Assembly: GCA_002368175.1 (NCBI GenBank)
Contig: AP018172.1
Span: 2,850,001-2,914,000 of the forward strand
Direction: 5' to 3'
Length of the DNA: 64,000 bases
Source of the DNA: Calothrix sp. NIES-2098
GTDB lineage: Bacteria > Cyanobacteriota > Cyanobacteriia > Cyanobacteriales > Nostocaceae
Part shown: in pieces, positions 19,149 to 27,098 of the stretch
Numbering within the stretch: the stretch's first letter is position 1
Layout of the letters: each line of letters starts with the position of its first letter
Program-made: the position numbers and the translations under genes
Notes under the pieces: generated by a model
The model's database searches: none
Told to the model about the DNA's origin: nothing
The model's input: the letters and a program-made list of their open reading frames with translations, nothing else

Positions 19149-19206
19149 GTCTCCTAAACTGCTTAAGCGTAGTTATACGGGTAAACCCGCAGGGTATTTT
19201 GAATTT

Positions 19207-19225
19207 TAATACCATTTCTCTAAAT
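19207..19225. repeat. Solo TAATACCA-type repeat end
   Basis: TAATACCATTTCTCTAAAT, matching the left terminus of the IS630-type element for its first 12 bases; located about 60 bp after the rppB stop. Confidence 0.5.
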
Positions 19226-19245
19226 TCTGACTACAGATAATTCTC

Positions 19246-19270
19246 CCCCTGCACCCTGCACCCTGCCCCC
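19246..19270. repeat. Short tandem heptanucleotide repeat (CCCTGCA)
   Basis: Three consecutive CCCTGCA-type heptamers followed by C-rich sequence; this is the STRR class described in heterocystous cyanobacteria. Confidence 0.7.
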
Positions 19271-19325
19271 CTGCTGCCTATGTGTAGCCTTATTTTGGAG
19301 AATCGGGATAAATTCCTCGGAGGGG

Positions 19326-19354
19326 TTGACATTCTAGACTAGTACATTTAACCT
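19326..19354 (+). promoter_or_regulatory. Promoter candidate of the ArsR operon
   Basis: A perfect -35 hexamer TTGACA (19326-19331) with a weak -10 candidate TAACCT (19349-19354) at 17-bp spacing. The -10 overlaps the symmetric operator at 19347-19380, as expected for autorepression. Confidence 0.5.
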
Positions 19355-19380
19355 AGTAGTTAATTAACTGCGCGGTTAAA
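19347..19380 (+). promoter_or_regulatory. Concentric inverted-repeat operator of the ArsR operon
   Basis: An inner perfect 12-bp palindrome AGTTAATTAACT (19358-19369) is flanked symmetrically by TTTAACC (19347-19353) and GGTTAAA (19374-19380); both share one centre. It ends 14 bp before the ArsR-family start codon and is the obvious binding site for that repressor. Confidence 0.65.
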
Positions 19381-19394
19381 TACATCCCATCTCA

Positions 19395-19745
19395 ATGTCC
19401 ACCGATCAATTGAGCGTCACCTTTGCCGCCCTTGCCGATCCGACTCGGCGAGCAATCCTGGCTCATCTTGCTTTGGGCGAAGCATCGGTAACTGAGTTAG
19501 CCCAACCCTTTGAGATGAGCCTACCTGCCATTTCTAAACATCTCAAAGTGCTGGAGCGTGCGGGATTAATCGCACGGGGTCGAGAGGCTCAGTGGCGACC
19601 CTGCCGATTAGAAGCACAAGCGCTCAAGGAAGCAGCAGATTGGATTGAGCAATATCGCCAATTCTGGGAACAGAATTTGGATCGTCTGGACGAGTATTTA
19701 CAACAATTGCAAGCAGAGGACAACAAACGCGATCGCGAATCATAA
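19395..19745 (+). CDS. ArsR-family winged-helix repressor
   Basis: A 116-residue ArsR/SmtB-type regulator: ADPTRRAILAHLALGEASVTELAQ, then the recognition helix MSLPAISKHLKVLERAGLI and a wing. It lacks the Cys pairs of metal-sensing members, placing it in the subfamily that accompanies SRPBCC/AHSA1 genes and senses an unknown non-metal signal. It is followed 29 bp later by such a gene, so the two form an operon. A symmetric operator lies directly upstream, indicating autoregulation. Confidence 0.85.
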   Translation: MSTDQLSVTFAALADPTRRAILAHLALGEASVTELAQPFEMSLPAISKHLKVLERAGLIARGREAQWRPCRLEAQALKEAADWIEQYRQFWEQNLDRLDEYLQQLQAEDNKRDRES

Positions 19746-19774
19746 ACTGCGTTCCCTTATTCAGGAGAAACAAG

Positions 19775-20758
19775 ATGTTGAAACAAAATGACTCCACATC
19801 CACTCAGTCCGAACGCGAGATTATCATTACCCGTATCTTCAACGCACCGCGAGAACTTGTATTTCAGGCATGGACAGACCCAAAACACATTGTCCAATGG
19901 TGGGGGCCAAAAGGCTTTACAACTCGTGTAACTGAATTAGATTTGCGTCCAGGCGGTCAATGGCGATATGTCATGGTGGGCCCAGATGGCACAGAGTACC
20001 CTGCTAAAGGTGTTTTCCACGAAATCGTGCCTCCAGAACGGATTGTGAGCAGCGATGAATTTGATGAAGGCTTTGAACAAGTTATCAACGCAGATTTACC
20101 GCAGGGAATGATCTTGACAGCAATGTTTGAGGAGTTGGACGGCAAGACTAAACTCACCATCCAAATTCTTCATGCAACCGAAAGCGATCGCCGCAAGCAT
20201 GAAGAGATGGGTGTGGTTGCTGGGTGGAAGTCTAGTTTCGATTGTCTCGACGAATTCCTCGCCAAGCAAGCCAAACAGCAACAGAATGGTTTTGCTGTCA
20301 CTTTACCATCAGATACGGAAATCCTCATTACTCGCATCTTTAATGCCCCACGCAGACTTCTGTTTGAGGCATGGACTCAGCCCGAACATGTGAAACGCTG
20401 GTTTGGGGTTTGTAGCAGTATGACAATGGCAGTTTGCGAAATTGACCTGCGCGTGGGTGGTGCTTGGCGCTATGTCTTACATGACCCCAAAAACAGCACT
20501 GAACACGCATTTTCAGGAGAGTATCGTGAAATTGTGCCACCAGAACGATTGGTAACTACCGAAATCTATGAACCAGTCCCCAATAGCGACCATCTCAATA
20601 CCCTGACTCTGAATGAAGTTGATGGCAAAACAACGCTAAACATTCACATTCAACACCAATCTAGAGAGCAACGGGATGGGCATCTCCAATCTGGCATGGA
20701 AGAGGGACTGAGCGAAACTTTGAACCGTCTCGAAGAACTCCTTCAATCTATAGGATGA
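19775..20758 (+). CDS. Tandem SRPBCC (AHSA1-type) domain protein
   Basis: A 327-residue protein made of two AHSA1-type START/SRPBCC domains (about 10-160 and 170-325). Both copies show the same landmarks: ITRIFNAPRELVFQAWTDP / ITRIFNAPRRLLFEAWTQP, then DLRPGGQWRYVM / DLRVGGAWRYVL, and EIVPPERIV / EIVPPERLV. AHSA1-type domains bind hydrophobic ligands or, in Aha1, Hsp90; the substrate here is unknown. Most relatives have one domain, so this is an internal duplication or fusion. A good AGGAGAAA ribosome binding site precedes the ATG. Cotranscribed with the upstream ArsR-type gene. Confidence 0.85.
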   Translation: MLKQNDSTSTQSEREIIITRIFNAPRELVFQAWTDPKHIVQWWGPKGFTTRVTELDLRPGGQWRYVMVGPDGTEYPAKGVFHEIVPPERIVSSDEFDEGFEQVINADLPQGMILTAMFEELDGKTKLTIQILHATESDRRKHEEMGVVAGWKSSFDCLDEFLAKQAKQQQNGFAVTLPSDTEILITRIFNAPRRLLFEAWTQPEHVKRWFGVCSSMTMAVCEIDLRVGGAWRYVLHDPKNSTEHAFSGEYREIVPPERLVTTEIYEPVPNSDHLNTLTLNEVDGKTTLNIHIQHQSREQRDGHLQSGMEEGLSETLNRLEELLQSIG

Positions 20759-21279
20759 CAATGCTACAAGGGATAGCATTTGGAATTTGAGATTGGGTTT
20801 GGGATAAGGGCGAAAGGGAAAGGGTGAAAGGTTCTTACTTTTCCTTCGCCACTTGGAAGTTGGCGGAGCAATTTTGGCGGCAACATAGCGATCATCACCT
20901 ATTTGCTAATGGTTGCGTGAGTTCTATCTTCACAATCGTTGTATTTGCTTTTTCAGTGACGAAAACCGAACTCTTAAAAGCGGGTTTTAACTACTTGTCT
21001 TAATTATTGCCAGTCAAGCATGATAAGTATATCAACAGCATTGATGCAATGACAGGCTTTTGTAAGTGAAAAGCCTGAACAGTACAAAAGGCTGAGGAAT
21101 TAAGTAGGCAAGGGATGTAATAGAGCATAATCAAACAGAAAATTTTATGTTTTCCCTTGATTTCGAGTTTCAGCCAAGAATTTCAATCAATCATTAATGA
21201 TTTGAGTTGATTAAGCGTGCTGTAGGTTAATGCGGTTTTGATTTTAGTGAAGAATTTACTACTGAGGCGCAAACTTTCA
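20759..21279. other. Gene-free region with one hairpin
   Basis: No gene recognised. Contains purine-rich low-complexity sequence after the AHSA1 gene (20815-20845) and a perfect stem-loop at 21053-21077 (CAGGCTTTT with AAAAGCCTG, 7-nt loop), which is not followed by a T-run. Confidence 0.4.
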
Positions 21280-21540
21280 ATGAATATGCAACTAATCAAC
21301 AAAATTGAAAAGCCCATTCTTAAAAATGCCCGAGCAAAAAGACAATTAAAACAGCAGCCTCTTCAAGTCCAAGCTTTCAATAATCAACATCTAGGGGTTG
21401 AGAAAAAACCAGAACTAGTTGTACTCACGAAAAAATCTTATCAATTTTCGGTCGAAGATAATTCTCTAAATGAAGGAGTTGGAAACTCAGGATGGCAAGT
21501 TTCTGACATTTGGAGGGATGTGAGATTTGATGATTTTTAA
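21280..21540 (+). CDS. Hypothetical small basic protein
   Basis: An 86-residue open frame from ATG 21280 (the longer version from 21238 starts with a TTG-type codon upstream). The N-terminal half is Lys/Arg/Gln-rich (KNARAKRQLKQQPLQ), the C-terminal end is acidic and aromatic (GWQVSDIWRDVRFDDF). No family recognised and no clear ribosome binding site. The mixed composition and a closing Trp/Phe-rich tail make it somewhat more than a random frame; treat as uncertain. Confidence 0.35.
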   Translation: MNMQLINKIEKPILKNARAKRQLKQQPLQVQAFNNQHLGVEKKPELVVLTKKSYQFSVEDNSLNEGVGNSGWQVSDIWRDVRFDDF

Positions 21541-21654
21541 ATGATTAATTGGGTACACATACTTTATTTTGAGGTTGTTGGTGTAGAGTCATTGGGATAC
21601 ATGAAGATGGCTGGTAAAAGCAAAGTTTCATGCCAGAAATGTGAATAAATTGCT

Positions 21655-23310
21655 TTATTGCTGCAACATCTTTAATAGAATCTCTGGACTGTCCATTTTA
21701 TCCATCACAACCTCAATAAAAGCAAGTTGGTCATGGTTTTGTTCGGCTCGTTGTAATGCTGTCTCTAACTCGAATTCGGTACTAACTTTAATTCCCCAGC
21801 CGTTACCAGCGAAAACTTCAACGAGCTGATGATACTTCCAAGGTTGAATGTCGTTATACGGCATTCTTTCACCGTGGATATCACGCTCTATGGTATATCC
21901 ATCATTGTTGATGAGAAAAATAATTGGTTTGAGATTGTAGCGTAAGATGGTTGAAAGTTCTTGTCCAGTCATCTGGAAAGACCCATCACCAACCAGTAAG
22001 ATAGACCTGCGTTGTGGTGCGGCGACGCAACAGCCAAGTAATGCGCCAACAGAGTAACCAATCGAACCCCAAAGTACTTGACCAATAAAGGTAGCTCCTT
22101 TTGGTAAAGGAGCGATCGCGGCCCCAAACAAACAAGTTCCAGTCTCGGCAACGATAATGTCATTTTCTTGGAGAAAATGAGCGAATCTATGCCAAAAACG
22201 CTGTTGTGTAATTGCTGCTGAAGATTTCGCATCGAAAGGAGTTGTAAAACCAGTATCCAAATTCTCTGTTGCTGACTTGAAGTTGAGTGTTTGAGGATCG
22301 CGGTGCTGTAACCTTTGACTCAAAGCAGACAGCATATCTGCCATAGCTACATTGTTGTATACAGCATGTTTAACTTTTACATACTCCCCATGCACCTCAA
22401 TAGTTCGGCTCGGATCGAGTTTGGCAGAAAATTTACCTGTGTTGAAATCAGTCATCAAAGCACCGATACTTAAAACACAATCTGCCTGTTCAATACGTTT
22501 TTTCACAGATTCCTCACTGGCAGCACCATTATATATGCCAATGAATTGGGGATGGGTTTCTTCTAGCAATCCTTTTCCCATGTTCATCGTGGCATAAGGA
22601 TATCCAGTAGCTGTTAGCAGTTTCCGCAATTGCTCGTGCAACTGATAACGAGCCACACCAATATCAGCCAGAATTACGGGTTGGGAAGCTTGTTCTAGTA
22701 TGCTTACACAATTATCAACTGCTTCAGCTAAGGTAGGGCGTTCGCTCTCAAATACAGGGGGTTTTAAAGAATCAGATGGTGCTGCTACTTCATGTTGAGC
22801 AACATCCATAGGTATGGAAATGTAAACGGGTAACTTTTTCAAAAGACAGATACCCAAAACTCTGTCAATTTCGGTTGTGGCATTTTCTGCTGTTAAATAT
22901 GCTTGAGCCACCGTTACCTGTTCATACATTCTGGCAAATATCGAGAAATCACCAGTACCAAGCGTATGATGGACAAGCGAACCGCGTGCTTGAATTGTAG
23001 TGGCTGGAGAACCAGTAATCGCTACAACAGGAACGCGTTCAGCATAGGCACCAGCGATACCATTAATAGCGCTGAGTTCGCCAACCCCAAATGTAGTTAC
23101 CAATGCCGCTACACCATTTATTCGACCATAGCCATCGGCAGCATAAGAGGCGTTAAGTTCGTTGCAAGCAGGAATCAACTCAATATTATTGTGGTGAACA
23201 ATATAGTCGAGAAACTCCATATTGTAGTCTCCAGCGACACCGAAAATATGGTTGATGCCAATTTGCTCTAGACGAAGCAATAGATAGTCGCTAACAGTAA
23301 ACTTTGCCAT
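21655..23310 (-). CDS. Thiamine-diphosphate alpha-keto acid decarboxylase (PDC/IPDC family)
   Basis: A 551-residue TPP enzyme. N-terminal PYR domain with the catalytic Glu in NELNASYAADGYGR and the HHTLG double-histidine motif that marks pyruvate/indolepyruvate-type decarboxylases, a central domain, and a PP domain with the TPP/Mg motif GDGSFQMTGQE...NNDGYTIE. It should convert a 2-keto acid to an aldehyde plus CO2; pyruvate, indolepyruvate or a branched keto acid are possible and cannot be separated by eye. It stands alone with a convergent upstream neighbour; no aldehyde-handling dehydrogenase is adjacent. Such enzymes are patchy in cyanobacteria, consistent with horizontal acquisition. Confidence 0.85.
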   Translation of the reverse strand: MAKFTVSDYLLLRLEQIGINHIFGVAGDYNMEFLDYIVHHNNIELIPACNELNASYAADGYGRINGVAALVTTFGVGELSAINGIAGAYAERVPVVAITGSPATTIQARGSLVHHTLGTGDFSIFARMYEQVTVAQAYLTAENATTEIDRVLGICLLKKLPVYISIPMDVAQHEVAAPSDSLKPPVFESERPTLAEAVDNCVSILEQASQPVILADIGVARYQLHEQLRKLLTATGYPYATMNMGKGLLEETHPQFIGIYNGAASEESVKKRIEQADCVLSIGALMTDFNTGKFSAKLDPSRTIEVHGEYVKVKHAVYNNVAMADMLSALSQRLQHRDPQTLNFKSATENLDTGFTTPFDAKSSAAITQQRFWHRFAHFLQENDIIVAETGTCLFGAAIAPLPKGATFIGQVLWGSIGYSVGALLGCCVAAPQRRSILLVGDGSFQMTGQELSTILRYNLKPIIFLINNDGYTIERDIHGERMPYNDIQPWKYHQLVEVFAGNGWGIKVSTEFELETALQRAEQNHDQLAFIEVVMDKMDSPEILLKMLQQ

Positions 23311-23620
23311 TGTTTTAGCCGAAATTTTCCCCTTTTAGGGTATGAAATCTTTTACTTAGATGCGTATCCCTAAAGTAAGAATAGGAGCTAGTAAAATTCT
23401 TCGCCTAGATCTATCCTGATATTTTTTACTTTGAATTTCCGACTACTATCTGCTGATTTTAATTAACGAATGCAAGCATGATGGGTAAAAATCTAAAAAT
23501 TAATGTACCTATAGATAGAAGTAAAAAATATACTAGAAGATCTAGGATGCTGTGAGTCTTAATAAAGACATTTATTTGACAAATAAAAAATGCAGATCGA
23601 GAAAATATAAGGAGTAACAA
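23311..23620. other. Divergent intergenic region
   Basis: About 310 bp between the decarboxylase gene (minus) and the secreted small protein gene (plus). AT-rich with no recognisable operator; a strong Shine-Dalgarno (AAGGAG) ends it, serving the plus-strand gene. Confidence 0.4.
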
Positions 23621-24010
23621 ATGCCAAAGCTTTTCTTATCTTTAAAGCAGATATTTAGTACAACCGTTTTAATTGTTTGTTCTATAATTTTTCTCAGTAT
23701 ATCGGGTGTATTCATAGGCATTCAGCAGCCTAGTTATGCAACTACCCTCGAAGAACTAAAGCTAGTACCTCCAGAGTATAAACCTAATGCTGAGGAAAAA
23801 ATTAACCGTGCCAATGAGTACGATCCAGGGGTTGGTATTCAAGAAGAAGAACGGCAAAAAGCTTACGAGCAAGCAGTAAAAGATTCAAAAAACCTAAATA
23901 CTCTAGAAAAAGCTTATGAAAAAAATTTAAAAGATGAACGAGCACAAAATTCTCAAGGAGGTTTTGGTGAGAAAGCGTCAGAACTTATTCAAAAGGTAAC
24001 AGGTAAATAA
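23621..24010 (+). CDS. Secreted, charged low-temperature-induced-type protein
   Basis: A 129-residue protein with a classical signal peptide: basic start, hydrophobic core (about 14-34) and a Ala-type cleavage region (PSYATTL, about residues 36-41). The mature part is hydrophilic, helical and rich in Glu, Lys and Asn (ERQKAYEQAVKDSKNL, EKASELIQKV), like the Nostoc low-temperature-induced (Lti) and related desiccation/cold proteins. Function unknown; probably periplasmic or lumenal. A strong binding site (AAGGAG) precedes the ATG and an intrinsic terminator follows 12 bp after the stop, so this is a well-expressed monocistron. Confidence 0.7.
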   Translation: MPKLFLSLKQIFSTTVLIVCSIIFLSISGVFIGIQQPSYATTLEELKLVPPEYKPNAEEKINRANEYDPGVGIQEEERQKAYEQAVKDSKNLNTLEKAYEKNLKDERAQNSQGGFGEKASELIQKVTGK

Positions 24011-24021
24011 AAATCTTCGAT

Positions 24022-24060
24022 AAGAGATACTCGATAGCAATTTAGTATCTCTTTATTTTA
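24022..24060 (+). terminator. Intrinsic terminator
   Basis: AAGAGATACT (24022-24031) pairs with AGTATCTCTT (24044-24053), followed by TATTTTA. It directly follows the secreted small-protein gene. Confidence 0.8.
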
Positions 24061-24080
24061 TTAAATTATGTATTTTGGTT

Positions 24081-24156
24081 AGAGACCATTTATAAAGTAA
24101 ATCTTTAGACAACAAGACGACGTAACATAAACTGATTTACTTTATAAATAGCCTCT
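24081..24156. repeat. 76-bp long inverted repeat
   Basis: Two 23-bp arms (24081-24103 and 24134-24156) with only two mismatches, core ATTTATAAAGTAAATC, around a 30-nt loop. AT-rich palindrome between convergent genes; a MITE-like remnant or a bidirectional terminator are both possible. Confidence 0.75.
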
Positions 24157-24268
24157 TACTCTGCTGATAAGTTAGAAGTATGATTTTGAGCGATCGCAAA
24201 TAGACAGTTTTCTCTGTTTACTCTTTGTGCAGGACTGAGTATATATGCGTGAGCGATCGCTCAGATTA

Positions 24269-24487
24269 TCAAGCAACTTGAAGCGTCTTGGGTTCAGGGA
24301 TAAGTTCACCTTCTGCTTGCCAAGCTTCTAAATACATTTCAATAACTTCTTCACCGTTATGAATTGCTTCCTCACGAGTTTTGCCATGAGTACAAGGCAT
24401 CACTACTAGGTCGGCAAACTCTGGGATTGTCACCAGGAAAAGCCGATCTTCATCAGACCATTGAATAATCATGCTATACCGATTCAT
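24269..24487 (-). CDS. hicB: HicB-family antitoxin
   Basis: A 72-residue protein with the partial RNase H-like fold of HicB (YSMIIQWSDEDRLFLVTIPEF, then HGKTREEAIHNGEEVIEMYLEAW). It lacks a C-terminal DNA-binding extension, so it is the short type. It overlaps the upstream hicA stop by four bases (ATGA), the standard toxin-first HicAB order. It should bind and silence HicA. Confidence 0.85.
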   Translation of the reverse strand: MNRYSMIIQWSDEDRLFLVTIPEFADLVVMPCTHGKTREEAIHNGEEVIEMYLEAWQAEGELIPEPKTLQVA

Positions 24488-24711
24488 GAATCTTCGTCTT
24501 CCTCCTTCAACTCTTTTAGTTCAACCAGTAACTTTTCTAGTTGTTTCTCTAGGTAGAGTGGCACATCATCTCCATCTTTGCCTGGGATTGTCAGTGTTTT
24601 TCTAAGAAGAGGATGCCGCCAACGTTCATGGCTACCCTTACCGCGCTTAGGTAAGTAAACAAATCCTTCACGCGCAATCTGAGCTTTTAACTCTCGAATC
24701 TTCCTGGGCAT
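24484..24711 (-). CDS. hicA: HicA-family mRNA interferase toxin
   Basis: A 75-residue double-stranded-RNA-binding-fold toxin. The catalytic His is in GSHERWRHP, preceded by the usual KLKAQ-type helix and GFVYLPKRGKGSH; the protein ends in an acidic tail (LKEEDEDS). HicA cleaves mRNA in a translation-independent way. It is the first gene of the hicAB operon and overlaps hicB by four bases. The Leu/Lys-rich C-terminal helix is longer than usual. Confidence 0.85.
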   Translation of the reverse strand: MPRKIRELKAQIAREGFVYLPKRGKGSHERWRHPLLRKTLTIPGKDGDDVPLYLEKQLEKLLVELKELKEEDEDS

Positions 24712-24909
24712 GAATATTATTTTGGCATCTGGCCTTATTTTCTCATTTTCTCTTCCTCTCTAGCCACTGTTATGCCGTGTTTCTGCGAACTATTTATTCA
24801 TTATGCATAAAATTTGCGTGGGGATATTGCGATCGCATCAGTCGTAACTTTGTCGTCACCGATCTTTTAGCGATCGGTCAAATATATCTCTTGGATAATG
24901 AATTAATTT

Positions 24910-24927
24910 GTATTACAATTGTAATAT
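24910..24927 (+). promoter_or_regulatory. Palindromic operator candidate (GTATTA-N6-TAATAC), copy 2
   Basis: GTATTA-CAATTG-TAATAT (one mismatch in the last position) contains a perfect 16-bp palindrome, TATTACAATTGTAATA (24911-24926). It lies 59 bp before the start of the EF-G paralogue. With the flank TTT it matches the copy at 12532-12557 closely. Confidence 0.6.
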
Positions 24928-24986
24928 AAATGATGTTACTGCTCAGGCAGTAACAGTTTGTTGCTTCAATAATCAAGGAAGTCATT

Positions 24987-26999
24987 ATGATTCCCCGAGA
25001 ACGCATCCGGAATATTGGTATTTCTGCTCACATTGACTCTGGTAAAACTACGCTATCAGAGCGAATTCTCTTCTACACAGGCAGAATCCATGCAATTGAA
25101 GAAGTACGGGGAGGCGGCAAGGGTGCAACAATGGACTTTATGCCAGAAGAAAAATTACACGGTATCACCATCACTTCAGCTGCTACCACCTGTCAGTGGC
25201 ACGATACGCAAATTAACTTAATTGATACACCTGGACACGTGGATTTTACGATAGAAGTTGAGCGTGCCTTGCGGGTATTGGATGGAGCAGTCATGGTGCT
25301 GTGTGCTGTAGCGGGCGTGCAGTCCCAGTCGATTACGGTGGATCGGCAGATGAAGCGATATCGCGTACCGCGTATAGCATTTATCAACAAAATGGATCGC
25401 TTAGGTGCAAATCCGTTTCGGGTTGTACAAGCTATGCGCGATCGCTTGCAGTTAAATGCCATGTTGCTTCAGTATCCCATCGGTAGCGAAGACCAATTTC
25501 AAGGGGTAATTGACCTCATTGAAATGGAAGCCTCCTACTATGAGGGTGAGAACGGCGAACATTGGATGAAAAAGCCAATTCCTGACGCACTTGTGGAGGA
25601 AGCACAACAAGCAAGAGAAAAATTGCTCGATGCTTTGTCATTTTTCTCAGAACCGATGACTGAGATACTACTAGCAGGTGAAGAAGTTCCAAAAGAACTG
25701 ATTTGGCAAACGATCCGCCAAGCCACTTTGAGCTTGCAACTAACACCAGTATTGCTGGGTTCGGCATTCAAAAACAAAGGAGTGCAGAACTTGTTAGATG
25801 CGATCGCGCTTTATCTGCCATCGCCTATCGATCGGGAAGTGGTCAAAACTGTAGAATCTGTCAGTCTTTACCCCAATCCTGACGATCCTTTAGTAGCGTT
25901 GGCGTTCAAACTCACTGTCGAGTCCTTTGGACAGTTAACTTACACCCGGATTTATTCAGGGACAGTGAAACAGGGCGATACTGTCTACAATTCCCGTACC
26001 GGACAACGAGTGCAAATTGGTCGGTTGGTGAGAATGCACGCTAACAAGCGAGAAGAGGTAAAATTTGCCGAAGCAGGGGATATTATCGCTCTGTTGGGTG
26101 TGGATTGTGCCTCTGGCGATACCTTTTGTAGTGGGGAACCACTGGTATCTTTAGAAAAAATGTATGTACCCGACCCAGTAATTACACTGGCTGTCACACC
26201 CAAAAAACAAGAAGATAGCGATCGCCTTTCCAAAGCACTCAACCGCTTTCAAAAAGAAGATCCCACCTTCAAATTGAGCATCGACCCAGAATCAGGAGCA
26301 ACTCTGATTTCTGGTATGGGTGAACTCCATCTAGAAATCTACTTGGAGCGCATTCAACGGGAATATAACACTGAGGTATACGTTGGTAAACCCGCAGTCG
26401 CATACCGAGAAACAATTGGGCAAAAAACTAACTTCGACTATCGACTCAAGAAACAAACCGGGGGATCTGGTCAATACGCCCACGTCAGTGGATGGATTGA
26501 ACCGACAGACGCGCCCTTTGTCTTTGAAAGCCGAGTAGTTGGAGGTGCAATTCCCAAAGAATATATTCCGGCTTGCGAGAAAGGTTTCCGCGAGGCGATG
26601 CAATCAGGCCCCTTGGAAGGTTATCCTGTCACCGGGGTAAAAGTCGTGCTGGACGGGGGTTCCTATCACCCAGTAGACTCTTCCGAATTGGCATTCCGGT
26701 CAGCCTCCCATCAAGCACTTGAGGATGCGATCGCCAAAGCCAAGCCCTATATGCTCGAACCAATTATGCTGGTAGAGGTGGAAACACCGAACGAGTATTT
26801 GGGTAGAGTGCAGGGCGATTTATCTTCCCGTCGCGGTTTGCTATTGGGTTCGGAAACAATGCAAACATACTCGATAATTCGGGCAGAAGTACCCCTATCG
26901 CAGATGTTTGGTTATTCTACAGACTTGCGATCGCAAACTGCGGGGATGGCGACTTTCACAATGGAATTTGCCTGTTACAGACAAGCTAATAACCAATAG
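24987..26999 (+). CDS. Elongation factor G paralogue (mitochondrial-EFG1/spdEFG1-like)
   Basis: A 670-residue EF-G, slightly shorter than the usual 690. G domain: HIDSGKTT (residues 15-22), DTPGHVD, NKMDRLG; then domains II to V (GLY.. and the domain IV stretch KKQTGGSGQYAHVSG). The Ser in HIDSGKTT, the RQMKRYRVP segment and GDIIALLGVDCASGDTF resemble the mitochondrial EFG1 and spdEFG1 branch rather than standard bacterial FusA (HIDAGKTT). It is not next to rpsL/rpsG or tuf, so it is the accessory EF-G of the genome; it may act in translocation or ribosome recycling under special conditions. AAGGAAG gives a good start at the ATG. A palindrome shared with the RNA-ligase genes lies upstream. 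Confidence 0.85.
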   Translation: MIPRERIRNIGISAHIDSGKTTLSERILFYTGRIHAIEEVRGGGKGATMDFMPEEKLHGITITSAATTCQWHDTQINLIDTPGHVDFTIEVERALRVLDGAVMVLCAVAGVQSQSITVDRQMKRYRVPRIAFINKMDRLGANPFRVVQAMRDRLQLNAMLLQYPIGSEDQFQGVIDLIEMEASYYEGENGEHWMKKPIPDALVEEAQQAREKLLDALSFFSEPMTEILLAGEEVPKELIWQTIRQATLSLQLTPVLLGSAFKNKGVQNLLDAIALYLPSPIDREVVKTVESVSLYPNPDDPLVALAFKLTVESFGQLTYTRIYSGTVKQGDTVYNSRTGQRVQIGRLVRMHANKREEVKFAEAGDIIALLGVDCASGDTFCSGEPLVSLEKMYVPDPVITLAVTPKKQEDSDRLSKALNRFQKEDPTFKLSIDPESGATLISGMGELHLEIYLERIQREYNTEVYVGKPAVAYRETIGQKTNFDYRLKKQTGGSGQYAHVSGWIEPTDAPFVFESRVVGGAIPKEYIPACEKGFREAMQSGPLEGYPVTGVKVVLDGGSYHPVDSSELAFRSASHQALEDAIAKAKPYMLEPIMLVEVETPNEYLGRVQGDLSSRRGLLLGSETMQTYSIIRAEVPLSQMFGYSTDLRSQTAGMATFTMEFACYRQANNQ

Positions 27000-27010
27000 T
27001 TGAGATAAAA

Positions 27011-27045
27011 AGAAGGTAGAGAATTTTCTCTACCTTCTTGTCTAT
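27011..27045 (+). terminator. Terminator hairpin after EF-G
   Basis: AGAAGGTAGAGA pairs with TCTCTACCTTCT (27011-27038) across a 4-nt AT loop and is followed by a modest T-rich stretch; the A-run before it would also serve transcripts from the other side. Confidence 0.75.
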
Positions 27046-27098
27046 CATTAGGGATGTTTACGACTGCTGTAAAACTCCAAACTTAAGTTTGTTGCGTT

